Source: a virus. From it: a DNA stretch of 64,000 bases. The stretch spans positions 26,768-90,767 of the IMG/VR virus record IMGVR_UViG_3300025104_000001. One strand, given 5' to 3'. Below, piece by piece: positions 22,587 through 30,150 of the stretch; position 1 is the stretch's first letter; each line of letters opens with the position of its first letter. The notes beneath the pieces are model-generated. The model had not been told where the DNA came from. It made no database searches and saw nothing but the letters and a program-made list of their open reading frames with translations. A program made the translations under genes and the position numbers.

Positions 22587-22653
22587 CTTAGTGGCCTAAA
22601 GCAGCGGCCTCATAAGCCGTTGATCCTGGGTTCAAATCCCAGTCGGCCCACCA
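22577..22653 (+). tRNA. tRNA-Met(CAT) (or tRNA-Ile2)
   Basis: 77 nt with encoded CCA. Acceptor GGGCCGA/TCGGCCC, anticodon loop CTCATAA on stem GCGGC/GCCGT, T-arm CTGGG TTCAAAT CCCAG. A CAT anticodon could also be modified to read AUA. Confidence 0.95.
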
Positions 22654-22679
22654 AAAATTGATTGAAGGAGGAAAGCAGG

Positions 22680-22868
22680 ATGGTGCATGAAGCAGGAAAG
22701 GGCGATGCGCCTCGTAAAGTACGAGACGACAAAGCCTATTCAGAAGGTTGGGATCGAATCTTTGGAGCTAAACGTGGCAAAGCAAAAGGAAACAATGAAG
22801 GTGAAGGTTCCCAAGCCAAGGAACCATCTAGTCGTGCCAGCGAAAACCAAAAAAGCGGGCAAACATAA
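22680..22868 (+). CDS. Small conserved phage protein (HEAGKGD family), 62 aa
   Basis: Begins MVHEAGKGDAPRKVRDDKAY then SEGWDRIFGAKRG, a motif shared by many short proteins of T4-like and other phages, with no known function. The tail is polar and disordered. ATG 22680 has AGGAGG eight bases upstream. Confidence 0.7.
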   Translation: MVHEAGKGDAPRKVRDDKAYSEGWDRIFGAKRGKAKGNNEGEGSQAKEPSSRASENQKSGQT

Positions 22869-22917
22869 AGACAAAAAACGTGAGATAAAATATAAGCACA
22901 TTGAAGAACATGTTTAG
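22795..22917 (+). CDS. Small basic phage protein, 40 aa
   Basis: MKVKVPKPRNHLVVPAKTKK then AGKHKDKKREIKYK; very basic, similar in plan to short MK..PRN..V..A..RKAGxH proteins found in many phages. It overlaps the previous gene by 74 bp in another frame; AAAGGA lies four bases before the ATG. The overlap is long, so confidence is moderate. Confidence 0.55.
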   Translation: MKVKVPKPRNHLVVPAKTKKAGKHKDKKREIKYKHIEEHV

Positions 22918-23122
22918 ACCGAATCCTTATCCTTGGGTTGAAATCGTTGATCCTAAGCCAGAGCCCACATTTACCTTAGATCAAATCATAGAGAAAATGG
23001 TCGAGATGTTTGGTGACAATGTAGCCGATCCAGACCATCATCCTCTTATTACGAAATATCAATTCAAGCTTGCTAAGCTTGAATTAACCCGCCAATTTGT
23101 TGTGGTGGAACCCCAAGTTTGA
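22910..23122 (+). CDS. Hypothetical protein, 70 aa
   Basis: MFRPNPYPWVEIVDPKPEPT begins a small acidic protein with a helical C-terminal half (LDQIIEKMVEMFGDNV). ATG 22910 overlaps the preceding stop by 8 bp. It converges on and overlaps the end of the minus-strand coiled-coil gene by 39 bp. No family recognised. Confidence 0.55.
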   Translation: MFRPNPYPWVEIVDPKPEPTFTLDQIIEKMVEMFGDNVADPDHHPLITKYQFKLAKLELTRQFVVVEPQV

Positions 23123-23452
23123 TTCGTGACGATATGCTTGTGCCAAGGCACGCTCCAATTCGTCGATGCGCTTGTTTGCTTCGCGTAGTTGCTCCATAAG
23201 CTCAAGATTCTGTATATGCAGATCTGAAAGCTGTTTTCTAGTTCTGTCAAGTTCGTCGCTAAGAAGCTTAATTTGTTGCATCAAGCTTTCAACTTGAGCA
23301 ATCTGGATGTCGCTTTGATTTTTCTTTTCTTCAACATCGGTTTTTTTAATCTTAAGCCAGACACCCAGAATTAAGATTCCGAGGCTGACTATGAAGCTCA
23401 AAGATGCTGGCAGATGTTGTAAGGTATTGCCTAAGTCGAGTGCAAGTTCCAT
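23084..23452 (-). CDS. Membrane-anchored coiled-coil protein, late gene
   Basis: 122 residues: a hydrophobic helix at about 15-34 (LPASLSFIVSLGILILGVWL) followed by some 70 residues of predicted coiled coil (MQQIKLLSDELDRTRKQLSD and a LRANKRIDELERAL-like repeat). It is the only minus-strand gene in a 15-kb plus-strand region and has a CATAAATA late-promoter box 30 bp upstream. Topology and timing suggest a late envelope function such as lysis control, but the family is not recognised. Confidence 0.7.
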   Translation of the reverse strand: MELALDLGNTLQHLPASLSFIVSLGILILGVWLKIKKTDVEEKKNQSDIQIAQVESLMQQIKLLSDELDRTRKQLSDLHIQNLELMEQLREANKRIDELERALAQAYRHESNLGFHHNKLAG

Positions 23453-23481
23453 TGAGAAGACCTAAGATAAATTCACCAGAA

Positions 23482-23489
23482 TATTTATG
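23482..23489 (-). promoter_or_regulatory. T4-type late promoter box (CATAAATA)
   Basis: CATAAATA on the minus strand, 30 bp upstream of the start at 23452; differs from the T4 late consensus TATAAATA at one base. Confidence 0.6.
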
Positions 23490-23495
23490 AGGTAC

Positions 23496-23523
23496 TAGAC
23501 AAGCACAGAACCTATGTTATAAT
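23496..23523 (+). promoter_or_regulatory. Early-type sigma-70 promoter
   Basis: TAGACA (23496-23501), 16-bp spacer, TATAAT (23518-23523), followed by GTAGGCAT. Confidence 0.85.
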
Positions 23524-23547
23524 GTAGGCATGAATGAGGGAAACATT

Positions 23548-23826
23548 ATGGACAAGACCGAATCGGAAGTTCGTCAAATTCTTATCGAAGCTATGAAGGC
23601 TCAGCTTGAGAACCCTACCAGGTCTTATTCCAACAGTGAATCATCCTTTGTTGCCTGCCGTCTGCGTAAATCGGGTTACCCCGGAGTCGCTGCACGTTAT
23701 TGGGCTTGGACTTGCGGCCCCGAGAACCGTGAAGAATTCGGTGATGAGATTTATGAGCTTCAGATGAAGCTCAAGGAAATTGACAGGGAATTTGTTATGC
23801 CTGATTGGGGTACCTATGGAACTTGA
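23548..23826 (+). CDS. Conserved hypothetical protein, 92 aa
   Basis: MDKTESEVRQILIEAMKAQL opens a soluble protein with a distinctive VACRLRKSGYPGVAARYWAW segment and an acidic C-terminus. The chosen ATG 23548 follows GAGGG; an in-frame ATG at 23530 lies at the probable transcription start. No function recognised. Confidence 0.65.
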   Translation: MDKTESEVRQILIEAMKAQLENPTRSYSNSESSFVACRLRKSGYPGVAARYWAWTCGPENREEFGDEIYELQMKLKEIDREFVMPDWGTYGT

Positions 23827-23904
23827 GGAACAACATGGGTAGCCTGAGTCTGGCTACTGGGCGAACCGTGGTTATATGAATCGTTCAAGACTGGCAAAGA
23901 CTGT

Positions 23905-24009
23905 ATGAACATGAACAAGATAATCCAAACAGCGTATGACCAAGGATTCGACGCTGGTCGCCGTGAGACCAAGCTGCGGGTGGAACAATCCTTGAAGAAT
24001 ATTTACTGA
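23905..24009 (+). CDS. Possible small protein, 34 aa
   Basis: MNMNKIIQTAYDQGFDAGRR then ETKLRVEQSLKNIY: a short amphipathic helical peptide. No strong ribosome site is visible, and the preceding 80 bp (23827-23904) hold only very short frames. Offered as a possible gene because its codon use resembles neighbours. Confidence 0.4.
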   Translation: MNMNKIIQTAYDQGFDAGRRETKLRVEQSLKNIY

Positions 24010-24025
24010 TCTTTGCTGATTTCTC

Positions 24026-24055
24026 TAGACGTGTTCTTTGGCTGATGCATATAAT
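24026..24055 (+). promoter_or_regulatory. Early-type sigma-70 promoter
   Basis: TAGACG (24026-24031), 18-bp spacer, TATAAT (24050-24055), followed by GAAGGCAT. Drives the 24095 gene and pseT. Confidence 0.75.
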
Positions 24056-24094
24056 GAAGGCATACAGTGAACGAAACATCAAAAGGGGTTTGAA

Positions 24095-24265
24095 GTGAAC
24101 AACGTTAAGAATTTTGCCATGGAACTGGAACAAGAAGTTCGTCAGTATATCGAAGCCGAGGGCACGGAGCTTGTTCGCCAAGCCTACAATGCACCTGAAG
24201 GTTTGACTCTGGACGAGCTGGTTGAATGTTGTGTGGGCGTAGAATATCAGAACGCTTTCAAGTAA
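24095..24265 (+). CDS. Small acidic protein upstream of pseT, 56 aa
   Basis: Starts at GTG 24095 with AAGGGG upstream. Sequence MNNVKNFAMELEQEVRQYIE with LTLDELVECCVGVEYQNAFK at the end; acidic, helical. Separated from pseT by 6 bp, so cotranscribed. The function is unknown. Confidence 0.7.
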   Translation: MNNVKNFAMELEQEVRQYIEAEGTELVRQAYNAPEGLTLDELVECCVGVEYQNAFK

Positions 24266-24271
24266 GGAAAC

Positions 24272-25174
24272 ATGATGCGAGCAATTGTGACCGTGGGGGT
24301 TTCGGCCTCGGGTAAGTCGACTTGGGCGTCGGACTTTATCAAAGCTGAGGCCTCCAAGGGCGTTATTTGGCAGCGCATTGAACGAGATTGTATCCGCAGG
24401 GGTATCTTGATTGAAAAGGGTATCGCTGCGGAACTGGAATGGGACAAATGGAATTGGAAATGGGAAAAGGAAGTGAGTGAGCGCGCAGACAAAATACTGG
24501 AAGCCGCTGCTCAATCACGCGCCAACGTTATTATCTCTGACACCAACCTGAACAAAGAACGACGGAAGAGTCTGATTCAGAAGCTCAAGGAATTTGGCTA
24601 CACCGTAGACGTTCGACCCTTTCCTATCTCGTTTGAGGAAGCTGTTAAACGTGACGCCAAGCGCAAGAACGGTGTGGGCGTTTCTGTTCTGGCATCTCAG
24701 TTTGAGCAATGGAACAAGCAATTCGTCACTCAGTATGAAGGCACTAAGGGTGCTCCCAAGGCCATCATCGTTGATATTGACGGCACGTTGGCACAAATGA
24801 ATCGTGACCGTGGCCCGTTTGAATGGGACAAGGTTGAACAAGACAAGCTGGATGAAGAAGTGGCAGCAATCGTCAAAGCTCTGGAAAGCTCTGGAGAATG
24901 GAAGATTGTTGTTCTGTCGGGTCGCGATGGCGTCTGCCGTCCTCAAATCGAACGGTGGCTGGCACGGCACGAAATTCGGTACAGCGACTTCTTCATGCGT
25001 GCTGAAGGCGATATGCGTAAGGATTCGGTCATCAAATCAGAAATCTTCTGGTGTGATGTTGCTCCGAAATATGACGTTAAAATGGTCATTGATGGCCGTC
25101 CTCAGGTCACCCGTATGTGGCGCAGCATTGGTCTGAAAGTGCTTCAGGTGGGTAACCCTTACATTGAATTTTGA
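24272..25174 (+). CDS. pseT: Polynucleotide kinase / 3'-phosphatase (T4 PseT)
   Basis: Repairs RNA or DNA ends by phosphorylating 5'-OH and removing 3'-phosphate; in T4 it counters host anticodon nucleases together with RNA ligase. N-terminal kinase domain with P-loop GVSASGKST (residues 9-17); C-terminal HAD phosphatase with DIDGTLA near 168 and VVLSGRDG downstream. Length 300 matches T4 PseT (301). It makes sense in a phage carrying its own tRNAs. No RNA ligase is seen in this window. Confidence 0.95.
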   Translation: MMRAIVTVGVSASGKSTWASDFIKAEASKGVIWQRIERDCIRRGILIEKGIAAELEWDKWNWKWEKEVSERADKILEAAAQSRANVIISDTNLNKERRKSLIQKLKEFGYTVDVRPFPISFEEAVKRDAKRKNGVGVSVLASQFEQWNKQFVTQYEGTKGAPKAIIVDIDGTLAQMNRDRGPFEWDKVEQDKLDEEVAAIVKALESSGEWKIVVLSGRDGVCRPQIERWLARHEIRYSDFFMRAEGDMRKDSVIKSEIFWCDVAPKYDVKMVIDGRPQVTRMWRSIGLKVLQVGNPYIEF

Positions 25175-25187
25175 GTTGTTTTATAAT
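25159..25187 (+). promoter_or_regulatory. Probable sigma-70 promoter of the 25222 gene
   Basis: TTACAT (25159-25164), 17-bp spacer, TATAAT (25182-25187); weak -35 box. Confidence 0.5.
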
Positions 25188-25221
25188 TGGATTTTCAACG
25201 TAGACAAAAAGGAACACCTAT

Positions 25222-25698
25222 ATGAAAAACGAAGCCCTTCAAGCAATCAACCAAAGCCTAGAATCGCTGGCTAGTATGGTCAAATATCTTGATGCTCGCA
25301 TGAATGCCCTTGAGGATCGTGTGGCCAAGCCAGTAGCTAAAGTTCGTAATGACGAAAAGAGTCCTCTGATTGTTCGGCATTCACGTTACTTTGATGGGTT
25401 CGGTGGGGTGGAAGCCAGGGGCGGCGTGACATACGTCTTTGAACTAAACTACAAGAACCGAACCGCCAAGGTGGGTATTGCGGTGTGTTCTCTGAAGGAA
25501 AATTTCAACAAGGCCACGGGTCGCAAACTTGCTGAGGATCGTCTGAAGACCGATCCTATCGTTTTTGGGTACAGCGCGCCTAGCTATGTTGGTCTTGTGG
25601 ATGCCTTTTGGGACGCTGTGACTCTTGATTCTGCTAGTATGTCTAAGGACAACCGGCGCATCATCAAAAACATCAAAACAAACTACCTGATTTACTGA
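25222..25698 (+). CDS. Hypothetical protein, 158 aa
   Basis: N-terminal helix with heptad character (LQAINQSLESLASMVKYLDA) followed by a beta-rich region (FGGVEARGGVTYVFELNYKN). Possibly an oligomer through the N-terminus. Four bases separate it from the nuclease gene downstream. No family recognised. Confidence 0.75.
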   Translation: MKNEALQAINQSLESLASMVKYLDARMNALEDRVAKPVAKVRNDEKSPLIVRHSRYFDGFGGVEARGGVTYVFELNYKNRTAKVGIAVCSLKENFNKATGRKLAEDRLKTDPIVFGYSAPSYVGLVDAFWDAVTLDSASMSKDNRRIIKNIKTNYLIY

Positions 25699-25702
25699 TT
25701 TA

Positions 25703-26347
25703 ATGCATACATATAACAAGGATGGAATAGGCCGTTTCTATTCTACTCCTAAAGGAGACTATCCCTCGGTTACTACTGTTCTTGGAGCTTATGGTGACGA
25801 CACCGGGCTCCAAGAATGGCGCGATAAGATTGGTGCTGAAAATGCAGATCGAATCGTGAAAGAGTCAACGGACATTGGTTCTCATCTTCACTATCTTTTT
25901 GAATGTCTACTGCGAAAAGTTGACGCCAAAAAGTCGGAAACGCCCGAAGAGAAGAAAGCAGAACAAATGTTCAAGGTAGCCAAACCCAAGCTGCTAAAAA
26001 TTGTTGACCAAGTTCTTTACATGGAAGAACCTGTATGGTCTGATACGTTCAGAATCGCTGGCAGGTTTGACATGCTATGCAGAACGAAAGAAGGCAAGAT
26101 TGCGCTGGTAGATTACAAGAATACAAGGCGTAGCAAGTCTAAGGAAGAAATTTCCTCCTATAGACTACAACTTGCCTTCTATGTTAGAATGATTAAGGAA
26201 ACGTTGGGGATAGACGTTGAAGAACAGAAGATCTTTATGGTAAATCGTGAAGGCTTCGTACAGGTATTTAACTTCTATGAACACGAAACACCTAGATCAG
26301 AGCTTGTTGCTATCAGGAAAAACTTTTGGGAAAAGTACGGTTACTAA
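25703..26347 (+). CDS. RecB/Cas4-like PD-(D/E)XK nuclease
   Basis: The nuclease core is seen as IAGRFDMLCRTKEGKIALVD followed by YKNTRR: the D...(D)xK arrangement (GRFDM, then LVDYKN) of RecB-type and Cas4-like exonucleases, plus a later QLAFYVRMI helix typical of motif Q-x-x-x-Y. The N-terminal half (YPSVTTVLG, IGSHLHYLFE) also follows this family. Probably processes DNA ends in replication or recombination, given gp59 and gp32 nearby. Confidence 0.85.
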   Translation: MHTYNKDGIGRFYSTPKGDYPSVTTVLGAYGDDTGLQEWRDKIGAENADRIVKESTDIGSHLHYLFECLLRKVDAKKSETPEEKKAEQMFKVAKPKLLKIVDQVLYMEEPVWSDTFRIAGRFDMLCRTKEGKIALVDYKNTRRSKSKEEISSYRLQLAFYVRMIKETLGIDVEEQKIFMVNREGFVQVFNFYEHETPRSELVAIRKNFWEKYGY

Positions 26348-26846
26348 ACTGTTTCTCATTATGATTCTTCTATTGGGCTCTCTAATTCCTTCACATGCTT
26401 CAAACTACAAAGCGATTGACGCCATTGAAGCCCTGTCAAATGCAAACAAAGAAATGGTTTGTCTGGCTAAGGTCATTTATGATGAAGCACGAGGTGAAAC
26501 GCCTCGTGGCATGCAAGCCGTTGCCCACGTTGTTTTGAATCGAGCAAAACATCAAGACTACCCTGGTACAATCTGCGGCGTTGCATATCAAAAGCATCGT
26601 GGCGTTTGTCAATTCAGCGGAATGTGCAAAAAGAAGACTAAGCAGTTTGATGCCGAGTCTTTGAATGTAGCATATAGAGTTTTGGTTTTGAAGGACGTAA
26701 AAGACCCAACCCGAGGCGCAACACACTTTCACAATGATACCACATCACCGCCATGGAGCAAAACATATGTCAGAACAGCAAGAATTGGAAAACACACTTT
26801 CTATAAACCAGGCTATCGACAAAATCCAAGTAGTCGAGGAGATTGA
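26280..26846 (+). CDS. SleB-like cell-wall hydrolase with signal peptide
   Basis: After a hydrophobic export signal (KLFLIMILLLGSLIPSHA) comes the Hydrolase_2/SleB domain: LAKVIYDEARGETPRGMQAV, VLNRAKHQDYPGTICGV and GATHFHNDTTSPPW. The Glu in YDEARGE is the likely catalytic residue of this lytic transglycosylase-type fold. The start is uncertain: ATG 26280 overlaps the nuclease gene by 68 bp; TTG about 26306 or ATG 26360 are alternatives. It would degrade peptidoglycan, perhaps early during infection since it is embedded in a replication operon rather than the lysis cassette. Confidence 0.75.
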   Translation, partial: NTKHLDQSLLLSGKTFGKSTVTKLFLIMILLLGSLIPSHASNYKAIDAIEALSNANKEMVCLAKVIYDEARGETPRGMQAVAHVVLNRAKHQDYPGTICGVAYQKHRGVCQFSGMCKKKTKQFDAESLNVAYRVLVLKDVKDPTRGATHFHNDTTSPPWSKTYVRTARIGKHTFYKPGYRQNPSSRGD

Positions 26847-27033
26847 GAAGATGGCTCTTGAGAAGAAAATTGACTACATTTCCGCAGCCTTAGAACTCGC
26901 TCGAAAATTGGATTGGGACCCTGCTTGGATTGCTCCTTATATCACCGGATCTCTCAAAGAGAAAATCCGTGTAGAAGGTGAAGCACAGGGGCTGTTGAAA
27001 AGGACCAGTAGACCCCAGGTGTTGTTTGAATGA
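26767..27033 (+). CDS. gp33: Late-transcription co-activator, T4 gp33-like
   Basis: 88 residues, helical and acidic. IEKMALEKKIDYISAALELA, WIAPYITGSLKEKIRVEGEA and a hydrophobic tail line up with the plan of T4 gp33, which bridges RNA polymerase and the gp45 clamp at late promoters. ATG 26767 has GGAG eight bases upstream and overlaps the hydrolase by 80 bp. Its stop overlaps gp59's start. The position just before gp59 matches T4, which supports the call. Confidence 0.8.
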   Translation: MSEQQELENTLSINQAIDKIQVVEEIEKMALEKKIDYISAALELARKLDWDPAWIAPYITGSLKEKIRVEGEAQGLLKRTSRPQVLFE

Positions 27034-27599
27034 CGGGACAAGAGCTTTATCAAATCTTTTTGGGAATGAAGCTCCATTTCACCCAGAAGTCCTATGACTA
27101 TTTGACATATGGGCCTAAGCGGGTTGATGCGGCTTCAATGGGCAAATATTATGTCTTGTCTAGTGCCTTAGGACGAAAGTTTGCTACGAGAGAAGCTCTA
27201 GAGACTCGTCTGATTGCATTGTTCAAGAACAAGGTTTGCTGGCTGAACGAAATCTCGACGCCAGAAGCTGAAAAAGCTGAAGCCAAGCATCGCTCGGACC
27301 TTAACTGTTTTTCGTACAATTTTGAGAACCACTTGTCCTTGATTAAAGAGCAATATCCTGATATGATTAGTGTTGTTCGAGTGAACAACGCCTTCGAGGT
27401 TCCACCTATTGGGAGGATGCTACTGAACAAGGAAATCAATATCGAGACATACTGTGCACTTGATTATCTGTTGGACTTTTCAAGACACATCAACGATCTT
27501 GTCTGGAAGGCAGAGAAACTTAGGATTGAAAAATACAAGGCTTTCTTCACACCAGATAAGGCCAAGATAGCGAAAATTGCCAAGCCTTTCTTCGCATAG
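27030..27599 (+). CDS. gp59: Helicase loader, T4 gp59-like
   Basis: Loads gp41 helicase onto gp32-covered forked DNA. Recognised from QELYQIFLGMKLHFTQKSYD at the N-terminus, HRSDLNCFSYNFENHLSLIK, and FEVPPIGRMLLNKEINIETY in the C-terminal half; 189 residues against 217 in T4. The order gp33-gp59-gp32 matches T4. ATGA overlap with gp33 implies coupling. Confidence 0.85.
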   Translation: MTGQELYQIFLGMKLHFTQKSYDYLTYGPKRVDAASMGKYYVLSSALGRKFATREALETRLIALFKNKVCWLNEISTPEAEKAEAKHRSDLNCFSYNFENHLSLIKEQYPDMISVVRVNNAFEVPPIGRMLLNKEINIETYCALDYLLDFSRHINDLVWKAEKLRIEKYKAFFTPDKAKIAKIAKPFFA

Positions 27600-27615
27600 A
27601 TATCTAGGTACATCA

Positions 27616-27644
27616 TTGCAAACGTGGATAAAATATGTTACACT
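27616..27644 (+). promoter_or_regulatory. Probable promoter of gene 32
   Basis: TTGCAA (27616-27621), 17-bp spacer, TACACT (27639-27644) in the 108-bp gap before gp32. Confidence 0.5.
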
Positions 27645-27707
27645 AAACATTCAGTTGCTTACATCATGCATTTCGTGGATCATTCAATTTTTAAGGAGTA
27701 AACATTT

Positions 27708-28655
27708 ATGACAATCAATCGCTCAGCTCTTCGCCGCAGTACCGCTCAAACCCTTCTAAAGAAAATTCAAGAAGCATCAGTTAAGAAAGGCGAATCTCAA
27801 GGTTCAGACGACCGCTTTTGGCAACCCACTGTTGATAGCAACGGCAATGGTTTCGCCGTGATTCGTTTCCTTCCATCAAAGACAGAAGACACTCTTCCAT
27901 TTGTCAAGACTTATAGCCATGGCTTCAAGGTCGGCTCTAAGTGGTTCATTGAAGAATGCCCTACTACAATCGGCGAGAAGTGCCCCGTTTGTGATGCAAA
28001 CTCTGAACTCTGGAACAGCGGTTATGAGAACGACAAGAAAACGGTTCGTGAGCGCAAGCGTCGCCTACGTTTCGTGAGCAATATCATGGTTATCAAGGAT
28101 CCCAAAAATCCTGAAAACGAGGGCAAGATCTTCCTGTTCGGTTATGGTCAGAAGATCTATGACAAGCTAGTGACCGCCATGAATCCCCCAGAAGAATACG
28201 GCGAGGATCCTCGTGACCCATTCGGCTTTTTCGATGGCTGTGTGGTCAAGCTGAAAATCAAGAACAAGGACGGCTATCGTAATTATGATGACACTACAGT
28301 TGAACCCGCATCAGACTTGTATGACGGTGACGAAGAAAAGCTGATGGAAGTCCTAGAGAAGATGTATGACCTCAGTGAATTCACCGATCCTAAGAAGTTC
28401 AAGTCCTATGAGCAGTTGAAGACTCGTTTTTCACAAGTGTTAGGTGAAGATGCTCCTGCAAAACAGGACAACGATGAAGACGACGCTCCTCGTAGCACAG
28501 GTCGTGAATACGGCGCTGCTGCAAGACATAAGGACGAGACTCCTCCGTGGGATGATGAAGAAAAGCCTAAGGCTAAGGTTGACTCCAAGCCAAAGGCAGC
28601 TGTTGAAGATGACGATGATTTGGCATTCTTCAAGTCGCTCGCTGAAGACGAATAA
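27708..28655 (+). CDS. gp32: Single-stranded DNA-binding protein, T4 gp32
   Basis: Coats single-stranded DNA during replication, recombination and repair. The N-terminal cooperativity region (LRRSTAQTLLKKIQEASVKK), the OB-fold core (FAVIRFLPSKTEDTLPFVKT), and the zinc site (EECPTTIGEKCPVCD, about 81-95) are all present. The C-terminal 75 residues are acidic and end in DDDDLAFFKSLAEDE, the protein-interaction tail. At 315 residues it is close to T4 gp32 (301). AAGGAG precedes the ATG. Confidence 0.95.
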   Translation: MTINRSALRRSTAQTLLKKIQEASVKKGESQGSDDRFWQPTVDSNGNGFAVIRFLPSKTEDTLPFVKTYSHGFKVGSKWFIEECPTTIGEKCPVCDANSELWNSGYENDKKTVRERKRRLRFVSNIMVIKDPKNPENEGKIFLFGYGQKIYDKLVTAMNPPEEYGEDPRDPFGFFDGCVVKLKIKNKDGYRNYDDTTVEPASDLYDGDEEKLMEVLEKMYDLSEFTDPKKFKSYEQLKTRFSQVLGEDAPAKQDNDEDDAPRSTGREYGAAARHKDETPPWDDEEKPKAKVDSKPKAAVEDDDDLAFFKSLAEDE

Positions 28656-28666
28656 TTAGCTGCCAT

Positions 28667-30096
28667 ATGGATAAAGATACCCTTGTTAACTTAAGTGTGC
28701 CTTCAATTGCAAAAAGGCCAGATGCTCAAAAGGCTCTGGCCTTTTTTACAGATTACCTACCAGAAGGTTCTTCGCTATCAGAGCGACATTACTGTTTGAA
28801 GAATTCACTTAAAGCTAGGCCAAAATGTGAGGTTTGTGGATCCGAGGTAAATTTCCAGCTAGGTAAATACAATCGTTTCTGCTCTAGGAAATGCAGCATT
28901 GCTTTTTACAAGAATGATGCTTCGATAAAGAAAAAGATTTCAGAATCAAATAAGAGATCAGCCGAGCAGGCTAAAGAAAAAAGAAAAGAAACCAATCTTA
29001 AAAGATACGGCGTCGAGTGTACTTTTACTACGATTAACAATGACCGAAAAGCTAAGGGTCTAGTTTCTCCGTCTGTCTCCAAGAATGCGGATGTTTCTTC
29101 ATTGCTGAGCGAATCCGTTCTGAGGGAAATGCATCATGAGAAGAAGCTAAATTTGGTTGAGATTGCAAACGAACTGGGTGTTACCGAAAGGGCGATCTGG
29201 AATAGATTGAAGATGTTCTCAATAGAACAAATGTACTGGGGTGGTTCTTCTCTTGAGACTAGAATTTGCGACTTTCTAGAAGGCCTTGACGTGCAGTTCA
29301 AGAGGAATTACAAACCCGATTTTCTACAAGATAAAGAGATCGACATCTGGATTCCCGAATCTAAACTAGGAATAGAGATAAACGGCCTCTATTGGCATAG
29401 CGAACATAAAAGACCCAAAACATATTATCATGATAAAGCCAAGACATGTCTTAACAACGGTGTCAGATTGATTCAATTTTGGGAGCATGAAATCATAGAA
29501 AAGGAAAAATTGGTCTTTTCTATGATTAGGAATGCTGTTGGTAGGTCAGAAATAAAATTGAGTGCCAGAGACTGCATTGTTGTGGAGTCAACCAAAGCCG
29601 ACAGAGAAACCATTAGAACATTCCTAGACGAAAACCATCTAAAGGGCTATCATCATTATTCAAGGGCGTTTCTTTTAAAGAACAAAGATGGCGAGATTCT
29701 TTCAACCATGACCTTTTCAAAGCCGAGATTTTCGAAGAGTTCTGGGCTAGAATTGATTAGGTTTTGTTCAAAAATGAACACCACAATTCGAGGCGGGCCA
29801 GTAAATTGTGGAAACATTGTACATCTGTTCTTGAGTCTGATATAATGACCTATGCGGATTTGAGGTACTCTACAGGAAGCATTTACCGAGATGTGTTTGG
29901 TATGAAATTTGAAGGCGTAACATCACCTGGATTCTTTTGGGCAAATAGTAAACTAGAAACCAGGAATCGACTAACACTGATCAATCAGATCGTAAGAAAT
30001 GAAGGTGAAACCCAGGAGGCCGCTGCCAGGAGACTCGGGTGGTTTAAGGTTTTTGATTGCGGTAATCTGAAATTTTCCTCTAAGCGAGAAAGCTAG
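28667..30096 (+). pseudogene. VSR-like (EDxHD) homing endonuclease gene, frameshifted
   Basis: The frame from 28667 encodes a zinc-finger-like N-terminus (KCEVCGSEVNFQ, NRFCSRKCS), a helix-turn-helix-like stretch (NLVEIANELGVTERAIWNRL), and a Vsr/PD-(D/E)XK nuclease core (EIDIWIPESKLGIEINGLYW then HSEHKRP, and RLIQFWEHE). It stops at 29845, yet the expected continuation (ASKLWKHCTSVLESDIMTYA, DLRYSTGSIYRDV) follows in the -1 frame up to 30096. One missing G in GGCGGGCC near 29803 explains it. Sitting directly behind gp32 is typical for such free-standing elements. Confidence 0.75.
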
Positions 30097-30122
30097 GCAA
30101 CTAGCCCTTTTTGCTTTATAAT
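30094..30122 (+). promoter_or_regulatory. Early-type sigma-70 promoter of rnh
   Basis: TAGGCA (30094-30099), 17-bp spacer, TATAAT (30117-30122), followed by GTAGGC, overlapping the end of the endonuclease pseudogene. Confidence 0.8.
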
Positions 30123-30150
30123 GTAGGCTATTACTTCGGAGGGTAGACTC

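Noticed and set aside
24515-24970. 151-codon minus-strand frame
   Set aside because: Antisense to pseT, no start signal, low-quality composition.
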